From Noviherbaspirillum suwonense (GTDB taxonomy: Bacteria > Pseudomonadota > Gammaproteobacteria > Burkholderiales > Burkholderiaceae_D), in the NCBI RefSeq assembly GCF_900182955.1, contig NZ_FXUL01000037.1, positions 1 to 32,891 of the forward strand: a stretch of DNA of 32,891 nt. Reading direction: 5' to 3'. Shown here in pieces: positions 15,361 through 23,796 of the stretch (position 1 is its first letter; each line of letters starts with the position of its first letter). The notes under the pieces are model-generated. The model made no database searches and had not been told where the DNA came from. It saw only the letters and a list, made by a program, of their open reading frames with translations. Position numbers and translations under genes: made by a program.

Positions 15361-16122
15361 TCAGAATTGCACGCCCCGCGTCAAAGCGCCATCGACAACC
15401 AGATTGGTGCCCGTAACAAAACTTGCTGCCGGGCTTGCTAAAAAGGCGACAGCGTTTGCCATTTCCTGCGGCGTTCCCATCCGTCCGGTTGGGTTGAGTG
15501 CCAACGACTCCTTGAACAGTGCGGGATTTCCCTGTTCGATCTTTTCCCAGACGCCGCCGGGGAAATAAGTATTACCGGGCGACATGGAATTGGCACGTAT
15601 CCCCTTTGCTGCAAGATGAAACGCAAGGCCTTGCGTGTAGTGAATGATTGCTGCCTTGAAGGCGCCGTACGGACCGGCTGCGAAATCCACTTCCCGACCC
15701 GATACGCTTGCAATCGTAACGATGGACGCATTCGCGCTACGGGTGAGTTCCGGCATTGCCGCGTCAACCAGCCTCACGGTACCCATCAGATCTACTTCAT
15801 AGCCCTTGCGCCATGAGGCTTCGTCGTTACCCACTGCTAATGCGCTCACGTTGGCGACGACGATGTCGATTCCACCCATCGCCTTGGCCGCGTCGTTAAC
15901 CCACGCTTTGAGCGCGTCGCCGTCAGATACGTCCGTTACCGAGCCAAAGGACTTTGCCCCGCCAACATTAAATGACGCTTCCGCTGCTGCCACCTCTTCC
16001 GGGTTGCGTGCACAATATGCCACCTGTGCGCCCTCCGACAAAAAAGTTTCGACGATGGCACGACCGATTCCGCGCGTTCCGCCAGTGACAATGACCCTCA
16101 GGCCTTTTAATCCAAGATCCAC
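15361..16122 (-). CDS. Classical SDR-family oxidoreductase at the end of the amide operon
   Basis: 253 aa, predicted NAD(P)-dependent dehydrogenase. The cofactor loop TGGTRGIG is at residues 13-20, active-site serines lie in TIASVSG (138, 141), and the catalytic pair is intact as Tyr152 and Lys156 in PYGAFKAA. The C-terminus has the usual GTNLVVDGA. It starts with GTG, preceded by AGGAG about 9 nt upstream. It is the last of eight same-strand genes and lies 74 nt after the amidase stop, so it is probably in the amide-uptake operon. Its substrate is unknown; it might oxidise or reduce the carbonyl or alcohol left after amide hydrolysis. Confidence 0.92.
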   Translation of the reverse strand: MDLGLKGLRVIVTGGTRGIGRAIVETFLSEGAQVAYCARNPEEVAAAEASFNVGGAKSFGSVTDVSDGDALKAWVNDAAKAMGGIDIVVANVSALAVGNDEASWRKGYEVDLMGTVRLVDAAMPELTRSANASIVTIASVSGREVDFAAGPYGAFKAAIIHYTQGLAFHLAAKGIRANSMSPGNTYFPGGVWEKIEQGNPALFKESLALNPTGRMGTPQEMANAVAFLASPAASFVTGTNLVVDGALTRGVQF

Positions 16123-16196
16123 GATTTCTGCTCCTGTTTTATGCGGCGTTATGCCAGATATTTTTTCATCGATGCCAGCGGCTGCCGTGTATTCCC

Positions 16197-17747
16197 TCAG
16201 GCATATTTAAGCTTGGGGACTTTACGGTGTTGGGTCTTCGCCTCGTATGCGAATGCGAACGCTAGCAAATCGGCCTCGCTCCAGAGCTGGCCAACAAACA
16301 TGATGCTGAATGGAGAGCCGGATGCATAATATCCTGCCGGAACAGTCACGCCAGGCAAACCTGCAATGTTGATTTCTCCCACATTGGTCTCCTGTATGGT
16401 GTCGCGATCCTGTAATAACGGAAGCTCTTCGCGCATTTGAGGCATCAGCATCGCGTCAAGCTGGTGCCTCTCGAAAACCTCTTCGACGATATTCAGATAT
16501 TTCGTCTTCAGCTCGATAAACTGAGAGATATCCGGCGGCGTCCGTGGGTTAGCGGCTATCGCAGCAAACTGCGGGAGATTCGGCATGAAGCTCAGGACGC
16601 CTTCCGGGCCGAACGCATCTTCTTGCGCAGTGACCCGGGCAAACTCCTCTACGGTCTTGATTGCCGCATTCGGGCCAAGCCGGTCAAGATATTGCTGCAG
16701 ATCGTAGGGGATAGACTCAAGACCGCGCGCATCGAAATTGACCAGAGGAGGTGTAGGCTGGCGCAATTCGGCAAATCCACTGCCTGCGAAAGGATCTTCA
16801 ACCAGGATTGCACCCAACGCGCGAAGCTCGTCCTTCGCCCGCTCATAAAGTTCTTCTGCTTCTGCAGAGAGCGGCTGAGTGCGCCAGCCGTTACCATAAA
16901 GACCGAGCCGTTTTCCGTTGAGGGCTTCCTTGCTTAGTTTGGCGGTGTAGCCGCCTTTCGGCTGCTTTCCCACGCCAGCAAGCGTTTTTGGATCCTCCGA
17001 CGAATAACCGGCCAGCACATCCAGACATAAGGCAGCATCTCGAACGCAACGCGCGATCGGCCCTACGACGTCCCGGTTGCTGGACAGGGGCACCACGCCG
17101 GCATTAGGCACCAATCCTATGGTCGGTTTAATGCCAACCAGATCCTGAGCCGAAGCGGGATTTTGAATCGAGCCACCTGTCTCTTCTGCCAAGCCCAGAA
17201 TTGCCATGCCTGAGGCTACCGACGAAGCAGTACCTGCGCTGCTTCCCCCCGGTTTGCGATCGGGCATGACCACATTCAACGTGGGACCAGCCCAGCTGTC
17301 ATTGGCGTGGCTGCCGGAATGGCTGAGCACTGGCACGTTCGTCTTGCCCAGGATAATGGCGCCTGCTGCGCGCATGCGTGCTACCACCGGCGCATCCCGC
17401 TCAGGAAGCAGATCGACTCCCCCTGCCTTGCTGCACAAGAATTTCCAGCCTGCCGTCGTAGGGAATCCCACCATATCCATTGGGTCCTTCACGACGACCG
17501 GAATGCCAGCCAGCGGTCCTAGCGTCTCACCGGATGCACGCCTACCGTCAATCTCTCTCGCATCATTCAACGCGCTTTCGTTCAGAAATATGATGGCATT
17601 GTAGAAAGGATTATATTTTTCAATCTGTTGAAGGCAGGCAGCCACGATGGACTCCGCGGTAAGCTGATTGGTCGCATAAGCCGCCTGAATCGATTCCACC
17701 GTTAGCGTGCTAAGGTCCACGTCCGCCACGCCTGCTTGGTTACTCAT
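16197..17747 (-). CDS. Amidase-signature family hydrolase
   Basis: 516 aa, typical for amidase-signature enzymes, which split amides to the acid and ammonia. The Ser-cisSer-Lys triad can be placed: Lys87 in GIPVVVKDPMD, the Gly/Ser-rich loop GGSSAGTASSVASG (cis-Ser near 169), and nucleophile Ser193 in ETGGSIQNPAS. No signal peptide, so it acts in the cytoplasm. Start ATG with AAGGGAG 7 nt upstream. It lies between the formamidase and SDR genes of the operon, with a 143-nt gap to the formamidase gene, and would hydrolyse amides brought in by the linked transporter. The exact substrate is open; aryl, aliphatic and nitrile-derived amides are all known for the family. Confidence 0.93.
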   Translation of the reverse strand: MSNQAGVADVDLSTLTVESIQAAYATNQLTAESIVAACLQQIEKYNPFYNAIIFLNESALNDAREIDGRRASGETLGPLAGIPVVVKDPMDMVGFPTTAGWKFLCSKAGGVDLLPERDAPVVARMRAAGAIILGKTNVPVLSHSGSHANDSWAGPTLNVVMPDRKPGGSSAGTASSVASGMAILGLAEETGGSIQNPASAQDLVGIKPTIGLVPNAGVVPLSSNRDVVGPIARCVRDAALCLDVLAGYSSEDPKTLAGVGKQPKGGYTAKLSKEALNGKRLGLYGNGWRTQPLSAEAEELYERAKDELRALGAILVEDPFAGSGFAELRQPTPPLVNFDARGLESIPYDLQQYLDRLGPNAAIKTVEEFARVTAQEDAFGPEGVLSFMPNLPQFAAIAANPRTPPDISQFIELKTKYLNIVEEVFERHQLDAMLMPQMREELPLLQDRDTIQETNVGEINIAGLPGVTVPAGYYASGSPFSIMFVGQLWSEADLLAFAFAYEAKTQHRKVPKLKYA

Positions 17748-17890
17748 GCAAAACTCCCTTAAGCAAAAATAAAGCTACATTCCGTCTACAAGAAATACCT
17801 TCGATGCGGTGCGCCTGAAAACGGCATCGAAGATTCCGCAGGTCCGAAAATCGATTTGTTTACTATCCCGGTTGACGGGACCAATTCCCG

Positions 17891-18916
17891 TCAGCTTGCA
17901 ACGGCGGTTGTCAGTTCGGCGTTACCTTCAGCCGCGAGGTAACTTTTTGCAATGGCGGCGCCCACGGTATATTTAGGGTCGACAAAGTTGCCGAGCCTGA
18001 CCTTGCCGCACTGGCTGAGCAGCATGTAAGCATCCCATTTATCAAATCCGTAGTCCTTGGCCATCCAGAGAATGAGCTCCTTGTATGCAATGCGGGTGGC
18101 ATCTTCCAGAGGGCGTGCGCTTCCTATGCCCATGATGCAATTCTCATTTTCCAGTCGTGGCCAGTCGATTGCCCAGCTCTTGATCAGGTCGACACGGATG
18201 GTGGTCACGCTTTTATACTCGACTGCGACCCCGCATACTTCCCCGTCTCCCTGGCACGCATGCGCGTCGCCAATAAAGAGCCGCGCGCCTTCGGAGCGGA
18301 CGGGAAGATAGGTAATGCTTCCCGGCCCCATGTCCGGCAAGTCCATATTGCCGCCGTGATTGTCTGGCGTCAGGGAGTTGATCGAGTCAATCTCGGGCGA
18401 CAGGCTCAATGTGCCGATATGCGGCTTGTAATCAAGCGTCGTGCGTTTGCTCCAGTACACATACTCAGTGTCGATTTTTACCCGACGCACTTTTTCCGGC
18501 AACGGATCATTCAACATCGCCGTATAGTTCGTGCCAGTTAGCGCACCGAACTCTGGAATCATGCAGCAAATGCCATGGGGATCCTCTCCTCTTGGCATCA
18601 TGCTTTCAATATACACGGCGACCACATCCCCTTTTTCGGCACCTTCGATCATGATCGGACCGTTCTGAGGATTCAGGAACGGCATTTTCAAAAGCGCGGT
18701 TGGCGAATCACTTTCGGATTTAATGGCGCCTTCGAAGGCGTCGCGCGTGTCGACAATGATTCTGTCGCCTGGCTTGACGTGCAGCACAGGCTGCGAATAA
18801 GGGCCGATCGTGTAATGGAAGACTTTTTGAAGTTCTTCCGTGAGGTGATGTACGACCGGCTCGCGCTTGGCGCCCACGCCGCGTTGCATCATGATCGAGT
18901 CTTTAAGCCATTCCAT
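17891..18916 (-). CDS. Formamidase/acetamidase family protein (FmdA/AmdA)
   Basis: 341 aa; hydrolyses small amides such as formamide or acetamide to ammonia and the acid. Family features include the N-terminal KPGDRIIVDTRDAFEG, GAEKGDVVAVYIESM, PHIGTLSLSPE, DNHGGNMDLPDMGPGS and the strongly conserved IGDAHACQGDGEVCG. It is shorter than the Methylophilus formamidase type (about 400 aa) and nearer to the short acetamidase/formamidase forms. The ATG has AAGGAG 8 nt upstream and lies 15 nt after the stop of the ATPase gene, so it is translated in the same operon as the transporter. This link, plus the AmiC/AmiR-like genes upstream, supports a short-chain amide as the operon's substrate. Confidence 0.93.
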   Translation of the reverse strand: MEWLKDSIMMQRGVGAKREPVVHHLTEELQKVFHYTIGPYSQPVLHVKPGDRIIVDTRDAFEGAIKSESDSPTALLKMPFLNPQNGPIMIEGAEKGDVVAVYIESMMPRGEDPHGICCMIPEFGALTGTNYTAMLNDPLPEKVRRVKIDTEYVYWSKRTTLDYKPHIGTLSLSPEIDSINSLTPDNHGGNMDLPDMGPGSITYLPVRSEGARLFIGDAHACQGDGEVCGVAVEYKSVTTIRVDLIKSWAIDWPRLENENCIMGIGSARPLEDATRIAYKELILWMAKDYGFDKWDAYMLLSQCGKVRLGNFVDPKYTVGAAIAKSYLAAEGNAELTTAVAS

Positions 18917-18931
18917 GTTTTCATCTCCTTA

Positions 18932-19645
18932 TTAAACCGCCAGGTGTCGGCGCATCAGTTCAGCGTCATTAAGTTGTTGTTTCGTCAGATGTTCGACGAC
19001 TTTTCCCTTGTCCATCACGCAGCATCGGGTAGCGGCCATTTCAACCATGTTCATGTTCTGCTCGACGAGCAGGACACCGATGCCTAGCGAGCCCGAGATC
19101 TCGACCAGTTTTGCCGCGATAGATTGCACAATGGAGGGCTGTACGCCTTCGGACGGCTCATCGAGCAGCAACACCCGCGGCTTGCCGACCAGCACGCGGG
19201 CGATCGCAAGTTGTTGCTGTTCGCCGCCACTCATCGTGCCGGCCTTTTGCCGTAACTTGGCTCGGAGAACAGGAAAAAACGAAAGCGCCATTTCCATCTC
19301 GGTCGTGCCTTTCGACGCGAGCATTTGCAGGCCAACCTTCAGGTTCTCCTCGACAGTCAGTGCAGGAAAGATTTCGCGACCTTGCGGGACATAGCCAAGT
19401 CCGGCTTTTGCGCGGACGTCGGGAGTCAGTGGGGACAGGTCCCGTCCATCAAGTTCGATGGCGCCGCTATCTGTCCTGAGGATGCCGATCAGGGTTTTCA
19501 GCAGCGTTGACTTGCCGACGCCATTGCGCCCGATGATGGCGACGATTTCGGACTTTTCCAGTGTCAGCGTCACGCCATTCAACACCTTGCTTCCAGCGTA
19601 TCCGGACTGTAAGTCGGTCACTTGCAACAGAGGCGTTTCCATCAT
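18932..19645 (-). CDS. ABC transporter ATP-binding protein, UrtE/LivF type
   Basis: 237 aa. Cytoplasmic ATPase that powers import. Walker A is GRNGVGKST (about residues 39-47), the signature is MSGGEQQQLAIARVL, and Walker B is RVLLLDEPSEGVQPS; the H-loop residue is replaced as in UrtE/LivF proteins (LLVEQNM). The ATG at 19645 overlaps the TGA of the preceding ATPase gene by 4 bp (ATGA), a sign of tight coupling. Resemblance to the urea-transport ATPase UrtE is close (GYGS-like start, RAKAGLGYVPQGREIFP), but the operon carries amidases rather than urease, so an amide is the likelier cargo. Confidence 0.93.
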   Translation of the reverse strand: MMETPLLQVTDLQSGYAGSKVLNGVTLTLEKSEIVAIIGRNGVGKSTLLKTLIGILRTDSGAIELDGRDLSPLTPDVRAKAGLGYVPQGREIFPALTVEENLKVGLQMLASKGTTEMEMALSFFPVLRAKLRQKAGTMSGGEQQQLAIARVLVGKPRVLLLDEPSEGVQPSIVQSIAAKLVEISGSLGIGVLLVEQNMNMVEMAATRCCVMDKGKVVEHLTKQQLNDAELMRRHLAV

Positions 19646-20355
19646 CGTTTTCCCAGGTAGATTTCCGCGACATCATCGCGTTCCAGGACTTCCTTGAGCG
19701 GGCCATCGGCAAACACTTTTCCGCCGTGCAGTACGGTTACCTGCGTACCGACTTGCCTGACGAATTCCATGTCGTGTTCGACAACCATGATCGTCAATCC
19801 TTCTGCCTTTAAACGCTTTATCAGCTCGCCAGTATGTTCTGTCTCTTCCGTCGACAAACCGGCGACAGGCTCGTCAAGCAGCAGAAGCTTTGGGCGCAAG
19901 CCGACGGCCATGGAAATTTCAAGCCACTGCTTCTTGCCGTGGGAAAGATTTCCGGCTTTCACGTTGCTTTCAGAAGACAGGTTAAACAGGTTGAGCATGC
20001 GATCAATCTCGTCACTGACCTCGTGAGGGCGAACGACACGGTGCACCACGAGTTTCAGATGTTCCAGAACGGTCAGATCCGGAAAAATGCCGGGGACTTG
20101 AAACTTGATGCTCATGCCAAGCCCAACCCTGCGAAATGGAAGCACGTTCGAGATATCACGGCCCTGGAAGCGAACCGACCCGGCGGTTGGACGGTGTTCT
20201 CCAATAAGCAACTTGAAGAATGTGCTTTTGCCTGCACCGTTTGGGCCAATCACGCAACGTGTCTCACCTTCATTGATCCTGAAGTCGATACCGTTTACTA
20301 CCTGCGCGCCGCCAAAGCTCTTGCATAAGCCTTTCGTTTCCAGAATCGGGATCAT
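19642..20355 (-). CDS. ABC transporter ATP-binding protein, UrtD/LivG type
   Basis: 237 aa from the ATG at 20355 (MIPILETKGLCKSFGG). A longer frame exists upstream to 20676, but that part is out-of-frame reading of the permease gene; GGAAA lies about 8 nt before the chosen ATG. Walker A is GPNGAGKST, Walker B LLLLDEPVAG, and the signature reads NLSHGKKQWLEIS. The LSHG-KQWLE form is typical of UrtD rather than of LivG, which has LSYG. It would pair with the UrtE-type ATPase encoded next. Confidence 0.93.
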   Translation of the reverse strand: MIPILETKGLCKSFGGAQVVNGIDFRINEGETRCVIGPNGAGKSTFFKLLIGEHRPTAGSVRFQGRDISNVLPFRRVGLGMSIKFQVPGIFPDLTVLEHLKLVVHRVVRPHEVSDEIDRMLNLFNLSSESNVKAGNLSHGKKQWLEISMAVGLRPKLLLLDEPVAGLSTEETEHTGELIKRLKAEGLTIMVVEHDMEFVRQVGTQVTVLHGGKVFADGPLKEVLERDDVAEIYLGKR

Positions 20356-20408
20356 TGTGTTTTCCACTTTAGCTATTCGGTTTCGCAAAATCGCACTGCG
20401 AGCTGCTG

Positions 20409-21485
20409 TTATCGCTTGCTGAGCCGGGAAATTTTCGAGGCAATCGTGGGACCCAGCCCCTCCGGGGCGGCCATCACGACAAGCAACAGGATCGCTCCCA
20501 TGATGACAAGAGCATATTGACTGCCGTAGACGACCAGTTCCTGTGAGAGGACCAACAGCGCGACGGTCGCAATGATGGCGCCGGGGATGCTTTTCCGGCC
20601 GCCGGTAGCGACCCAGATGATGGGCATCGCCGCGGACGTCAGGCCCATGGACGAAGGCGTAATGTAGGATCCCCATACGGTGTACAAAACGCCCGAGAGC
20701 CCCGCCAGCGTGCCGCCGAAAACGAAGATCGCGAGTTGATAACGCCGGATGTCTATACCCAGCATTTCAGCCCGATGCGGATTCTCGCGGATGGACTCCA
20801 GTGTCAGGCCAAATGTGGAGTCGAGTAGCTTTCGCGTGCCAAAGTAGACCACCGCCAGCATCAGCAACACGGCGAAATAAAAATAGACCCCCTCCACCAG
20901 GATATTTTCGCCACCCAGTCCAGGCAAAGACAGCGACGGCATCGCAGACATTCCATTGAAGCCATTGAGCCGGGCTTTTCCGATTGCCCATTGTGGGCCG
21001 GCGGTTTGCGCCATGAAGGTCTCGAACACCAGGGTTATGGACAGGGTAACGATGCCGATAAAAACATCCTTGATGCCGCCGTAGAAGATCATGTACCCCA
21101 AGACCAGGGCCATCAGGAAGCACAGGACCAGGGCGACGACGACGCCGCTCCATGTAGACAGCGGCGACTCGCCCAGATTTAGCGTAAAGACGCCGTACGC
21201 ATAACCTGCCAGACCAAAAAAAGCAGTTTGCCCAAAGGACAGGATGCCGCCGTAGCCCCACATCGCCGACAGCCCGATCGCGGCGAACGTCCAGACAAGA
21301 CAGTAAGCAAGATTGTTTACGGCGGAATCTGCAAGAAACAGGGGTAATAAGAAGCAGGCAAGAATTGCCATCAGCATCGGATCGGCCTTCCATCTGGACC
21401 GAAAGGACGCCGTTTTTCGAGTGGGAGCCGCCACCTTTATTTTGGGACTGCTGATGCCGCTCACGGTCGGTTCTGTTGGATTCAC
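20409..21485 (-). CDS. ABC transporter permease, UrtC/LivM type
   Basis: 358 aa inner-membrane permease. After a basic, cytosolic N-terminus of about 35 residues come the hydrophobic segments, starting PMLMAILACFLLPLFLADS. The family motif GYGGILSFGQTAFFGLAGYAYG lies near residue 75-97, and the cytoplasmic coupling loop SIRENPHRAEMLGIDIRRYQL near 235. It starts with GTG, GGAG 7 nt upstream, only 12 nt after the stop of the partner permease, so both are made together and form the membrane pore. Confidence 0.93.
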   Translation of the reverse strand: MNPTEPTVSGISSPKIKVAAPTRKTASFRSRWKADPMLMAILACFLLPLFLADSAVNNLAYCLVWTFAAIGLSAMWGYGGILSFGQTAFFGLAGYAYGVFTLNLGESPLSTWSGVVVALVLCFLMALVLGYMIFYGGIKDVFIGIVTLSITLVFETFMAQTAGPQWAIGKARLNGFNGMSAMPSLSLPGLGGENILVEGVYFYFAVLLMLAVVYFGTRKLLDSTFGLTLESIRENPHRAEMLGIDIRRYQLAIFVFGGTLAGLSGVLYTVWGSYITPSSMGLTSAAMPIIWVATGGRKSIPGAIIATVALLVLSQELVVYGSQYALVIMGAILLLVVMAAPEGLGPTIASKISRLSKR

Positions 21486-21497
21486 GCTTGGCTCCGA

Positions 21498-22364
21498 TTA
21501 CCGACGGTTGAAAAGGCTGCCAACCCCTTGGGGCAGCACGCGGATGATCACGATAACGGTCAACAACAGGCCGATTTGCCCGGCGAGCTGTCCATAATTG
21601 GCAGAAAGGCCGCTTTGGATGAAGCCGAGAAGTGCGGCGGCCGGAAGGGTTCCTTGCAAGACGTTGGCCCCGCCAGTTACCACTGTGACGAATGCCTGAA
21701 CGATAAAGCCGCTGCCCATTGTCGGAACGGCTGTAATCGTAGGCGCGTACACGGCGCCGGCCAGCCCGGCCAGACCGGCGCCAAGGGCAAAGGTAAGCGT
21801 GTAGATTCGCGACGTCTTCAAGCCCAGGCAGCGGGCCATGGTGGCATTCTGTATCGTTGCGCGCGCATAGATCCCGTAATTGATACGGAAGAACAGCCAA
21901 AACAGGCATGCCAGCGTTGCGATGGCGAAAAACGGCAGCAGCGCCCGGTAGGTTGAGAACGAATACTCGCCTAGTTGAAACGGTTGAAACGGCGTTGAAA
22001 GACCTTCGATCGACGGACCCGCGAAGATGAGCATGGCCTGCTGTGTAATAAGGCTCACAGCCCAGGTGGCGACGATGGAATCGAACAGGCGGTTATAAAG
22101 ATGGCGCACAATCAGCCTTTCCAGAATGACACCGGCGATCGCGGATGCCGCGACACCAAGGAACATCGCAATTGGTAGTGGAACGCCCTGTTTCGCGGTA
22201 AGGACTGTCACGTAAGCGCCGCACATGATGAATTCGCCATGTGCCAGGTTAATGACGCCCATCATTCCAAAAATCACGGCTAAGCCAAGTGCCGACAGGG
22301 TCAGGTAAGCGAATGAATCGCCGAACTGGTAGACGTAGGAATAGACGGTGGCGAGAAAATTCAT
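21498..22364 (-). CDS. ABC transporter permease, UrtB/LivH type
   Basis: 288 aa, the short LivH-like form, without the long N-terminal region of urea permease UrtB. Motifs are FGMMGVINLAHGEFIMCGAYV near residue 30-50 and the coupling segment ARATIQNATMARCLGLKTSRI near 175. Several hydrophobic helices follow (LTFALGAGLAGLAGAVYAP). It lies 82 nt after the binding-protein stop, with a hairpin in the gap (22392-22417) that may lower its expression relative to the binding protein. With the UrtC-type permease it forms the channel. Confidence 0.93.
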   Translation of the reverse strand: MNFLATVYSYVYQFGDSFAYLTLSALGLAVIFGMMGVINLAHGEFIMCGAYVTVLTAKQGVPLPIAMFLGVAASAIAGVILERLIVRHLYNRLFDSIVATWAVSLITQQAMLIFAGPSIEGLSTPFQPFQLGEYSFSTYRALLPFFAIATLACLFWLFFRINYGIYARATIQNATMARCLGLKTSRIYTLTFALGAGLAGLAGAVYAPTITAVPTMGSGFIVQAFVTVVTGGANVLQGTLPAAALLGFIQSGLSANYGQLAGQIGLLLTVIVIIRVLPQGVGSLFNRR

Positions 22365-22391
22365 GGTGTGCTTTCAGAATGCAGGAAACGC

Positions 22392-22417
22392 AACGAGCCG
22401 CCGTTTCGCGGCCCGTT
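22392..22417 (-). promoter_or_regulatory. Hairpin between binding-protein and permease genes
   Basis: AACG-A-GCCGC and GCGGC-C-CGTT form a 9-bp stem with one mismatch and a 6-nt loop, between the stop of the binding-protein gene and the first permease gene. Such intercistronic hairpins often protect or partly terminate the mRNA after the binding-protein gene so that it is made in excess. No T-run follows, so this role is inferred. Confidence 0.5.
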
Positions 22418-22446
22418 CTGAACTGCCAATCAGGTGTGAGCCTCGG

Positions 22447-23670
22447 TTACCGCTTCGGTGGATTGGCTGGCGTGTACTGCGACGTATCGGCTTTCACAGC
22501 GAGGTTGCAGCCGGAATCGCCTAGCCAGTAGGGCTTGATGTCATTCCACACCTTGGGAAATTCAATGGAATGATCCGCTTTCACATGGGCGAGATAAATC
22601 GTGTGCGTCAGATGATGACTCTTTGGGTCGATACACACTTTTCCAGAAGGTCCATCGGTACAGATGTTGCCCGCTTCGAGTGCCTTGCGAACAGCGACCT
22701 TATCGGTCGATTTCGCGGCTTCGACAGCCGCCTTGTACAGATAAACGGCATCGTAGGCGTTGGCGGCTTCCTGTGAGATGTAAGGCTCGTCGGCAAACTT
22801 TGCCCGGAATCGTTTTTTGAAATCATTGCTTGCGGGAGAATCTACCTCCTCGATGTAGTTGGGGGTCACATACATGTCCTTCAGCGCAGGCGGCTTGAAC
22901 CGTTTGTGCTCATACGCCTGACCGACCTGGATCGAGCTTCCCATGGGTAGATTGAGGTTTGCGGCAGCCTGTTGCTCGAAAAATGCCGACTGGATATTAC
23001 CTACGAGCAGCGTCATTACAAAATCCGGCTTCGCCTTCTGGATGTTTTGAATGGTTTGACCGAATTGCGAAACGCTAAGCGGAATAAACTCTTCACCGAC
23101 CATGGTGCCGCCATTCTCTTTCACGATTTTTCGAACCCATTCAGCAGAAATCTGGCCGAAGTTATAGTCTGCCGCGATCGTATAAACTTTCTTGCCGTAC
23201 TTTTCCATCAGCCATGGAACCAGTGTGGAAAATTGTTGTTCAGGCACTGCGCCCGTCACAAAGACGTTAGAGTCGCACACCCCGCCTTCATACTGGTTGT
23301 TGTAGAAATAGAGTTGCTTGGCCTTATCCATGATTGGACGAATCGCTTCACGTGACGCACTCGAGAAAGCGCCAAAGATCACATCCGGTTTGTCAGTATT
23401 GACTAGCCGGCGCGCCAGTTCCTGGAATTTTGTATTGTCTGATTGGGTATCGTAGTGAATTAACTTGATTGGCCGGCCCAATACGCCGCCCTTCGCATTT
23501 ATCTCCTCGACCGCCAGCTGTGTAGCATGAATCTTGGGGAGCACAGCGAGCGCGAAATTTCCGGAAGCATCTTCAAGCAGCCCGAGTTTAATCGGGTCGG
23601 CAGCAAAAGCAGATAAAGAAATAGGCAGCGAAACGACACAGCCAGCCAAAAACGTTCCGACTTTATTCAT
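22447..23670 (-). CDS. Periplasmic substrate-binding protein of the amide ABC transporter
   Basis: 407 aa from the ATG at 23670, which has GGAG 6 nt upstream; a longer in-frame start at 23781 would run through the terminator and is rejected. The protein opens with a signal peptide (MNKVGTFLAGCVVSLPISLS, cleavage likely after AFA) and then PIKLGLLEDASGNFA. It belongs to the UrtA/FmdD-like group of Peripla_BP proteins. Two stretches, YDTQSDNTKFQEL and FYNNQYEGGVCDSN, closely match the cytoplasmic sensor encoded upstream (YDPQSDNTSYKRL, FYPEQYEGFEFSN), suggesting that receptor and sensor bind related ligands. It is the first gene of the operon, just after the promoter and leader terminator. Confidence 0.93.
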   Translation of the reverse strand: MNKVGTFLAGCVVSLPISLSAFAADPIKLGLLEDASGNFALAVLPKIHATQLAVEEINAKGGVLGRPIKLIHYDTQSDNTKFQELARRLVNTDKPDVIFGAFSSASREAIRPIMDKAKQLYFYNNQYEGGVCDSNVFVTGAVPEQQFSTLVPWLMEKYGKKVYTIAADYNFGQISAEWVRKIVKENGGTMVGEEFIPLSVSQFGQTIQNIQKAKPDFVMTLLVGNIQSAFFEQQAAANLNLPMGSSIQVGQAYEHKRFKPPALKDMYVTPNYIEEVDSPASNDFKKRFRAKFADEPYISQEAANAYDAVYLYKAAVEAAKSTDKVAVRKALEAGNICTDGPSGKVCIDPKSHHLTHTIYLAHVKADHSIEFPKVWNDIKPYWLGDSGCNLAVKADTSQYTPANPPKR

Positions 23671-23705
23671 AACTTCTCCGAGGAAATCCAAGAAAACGAA
23701 AGACG

Positions 23706-23741
23706 AAAAAAAGCCCGCGCCGAGCAATGCTCGGTTCGGGC
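23706..23741 (-). terminator. Intrinsic terminator in the operon leader
   Basis: On the minus strand the leader reads GCCCG-AA-CCGAGC-ATT-GCTCGG-CG-CGGGC followed by seven T. The stem has 5 plus 6 GC-rich pairs around a 2x2 internal loop. It lies 36 nt before the ATG of the binding-protein gene and downstream of the promoter at 23797-23825, so it would stop that promoter's own transcripts unless disrupted. Confidence 0.88.
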
Positions 23742-23785
23742 TTTTTTGCCGATTCCATGTGTCGACATCGTTGGCGCACACATGG
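23736..23785 (-). promoter_or_regulatory. Candidate ANTAR-target leader (two hexaloop hairpins, antiterminator)
   Basis: Hairpin P1 (23755-23785): outer stem CCATGTGT/ACACATGG, one bulged G, then CGCC/GTCG with one mismatch, closing a six-base loop AACGAT (23767-23772). This has A at position 1 and G at position 4, as known for RNAs bound by ANTAR proteins. Hairpin P2 (23736-23752): TCGGC/GCC-C-GA with one bulge around the loop AAAAAA; G is missing at position 4, a deviation. P2 uses the GCCCG arm of the terminator, so the two structures exclude each other. The ANTAR protein is encoded by the next gene upstream. Function is inferred. Confidence 0.68.
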
Positions 23786-23796
23786 ATTACCTTCAG

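Noticed and set aside
20356-20676. N-terminal extension of the UrtD-type ATPase
   Set aside because: These codons are an out-of-frame reading of the end of the permease gene; the ATPase homology starts at the ATG at 20355.
18932-23670. A urea transporter (UrtABCDE)
   Set aside because: The ATPases resemble UrtD/UrtE, but no urease or urea carboxylase genes are present; a formamidase, an amidase and AmiC/AmiR-like regulators are, and the LivH-type permease is short.
23706-23741. The terminator as simply the end of the amiR-like transcript
   Set aside because: It lies more than 400 nt past that gene's stop and downstream of a near-consensus promoter, so it would act on the operon's own leader.
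23671-23781. N-terminal extension of the amide binding protein
   Set aside because: It would be read through the leader terminator and precede the signal peptide; the ATG at 23670 has a good ribosome binding site.
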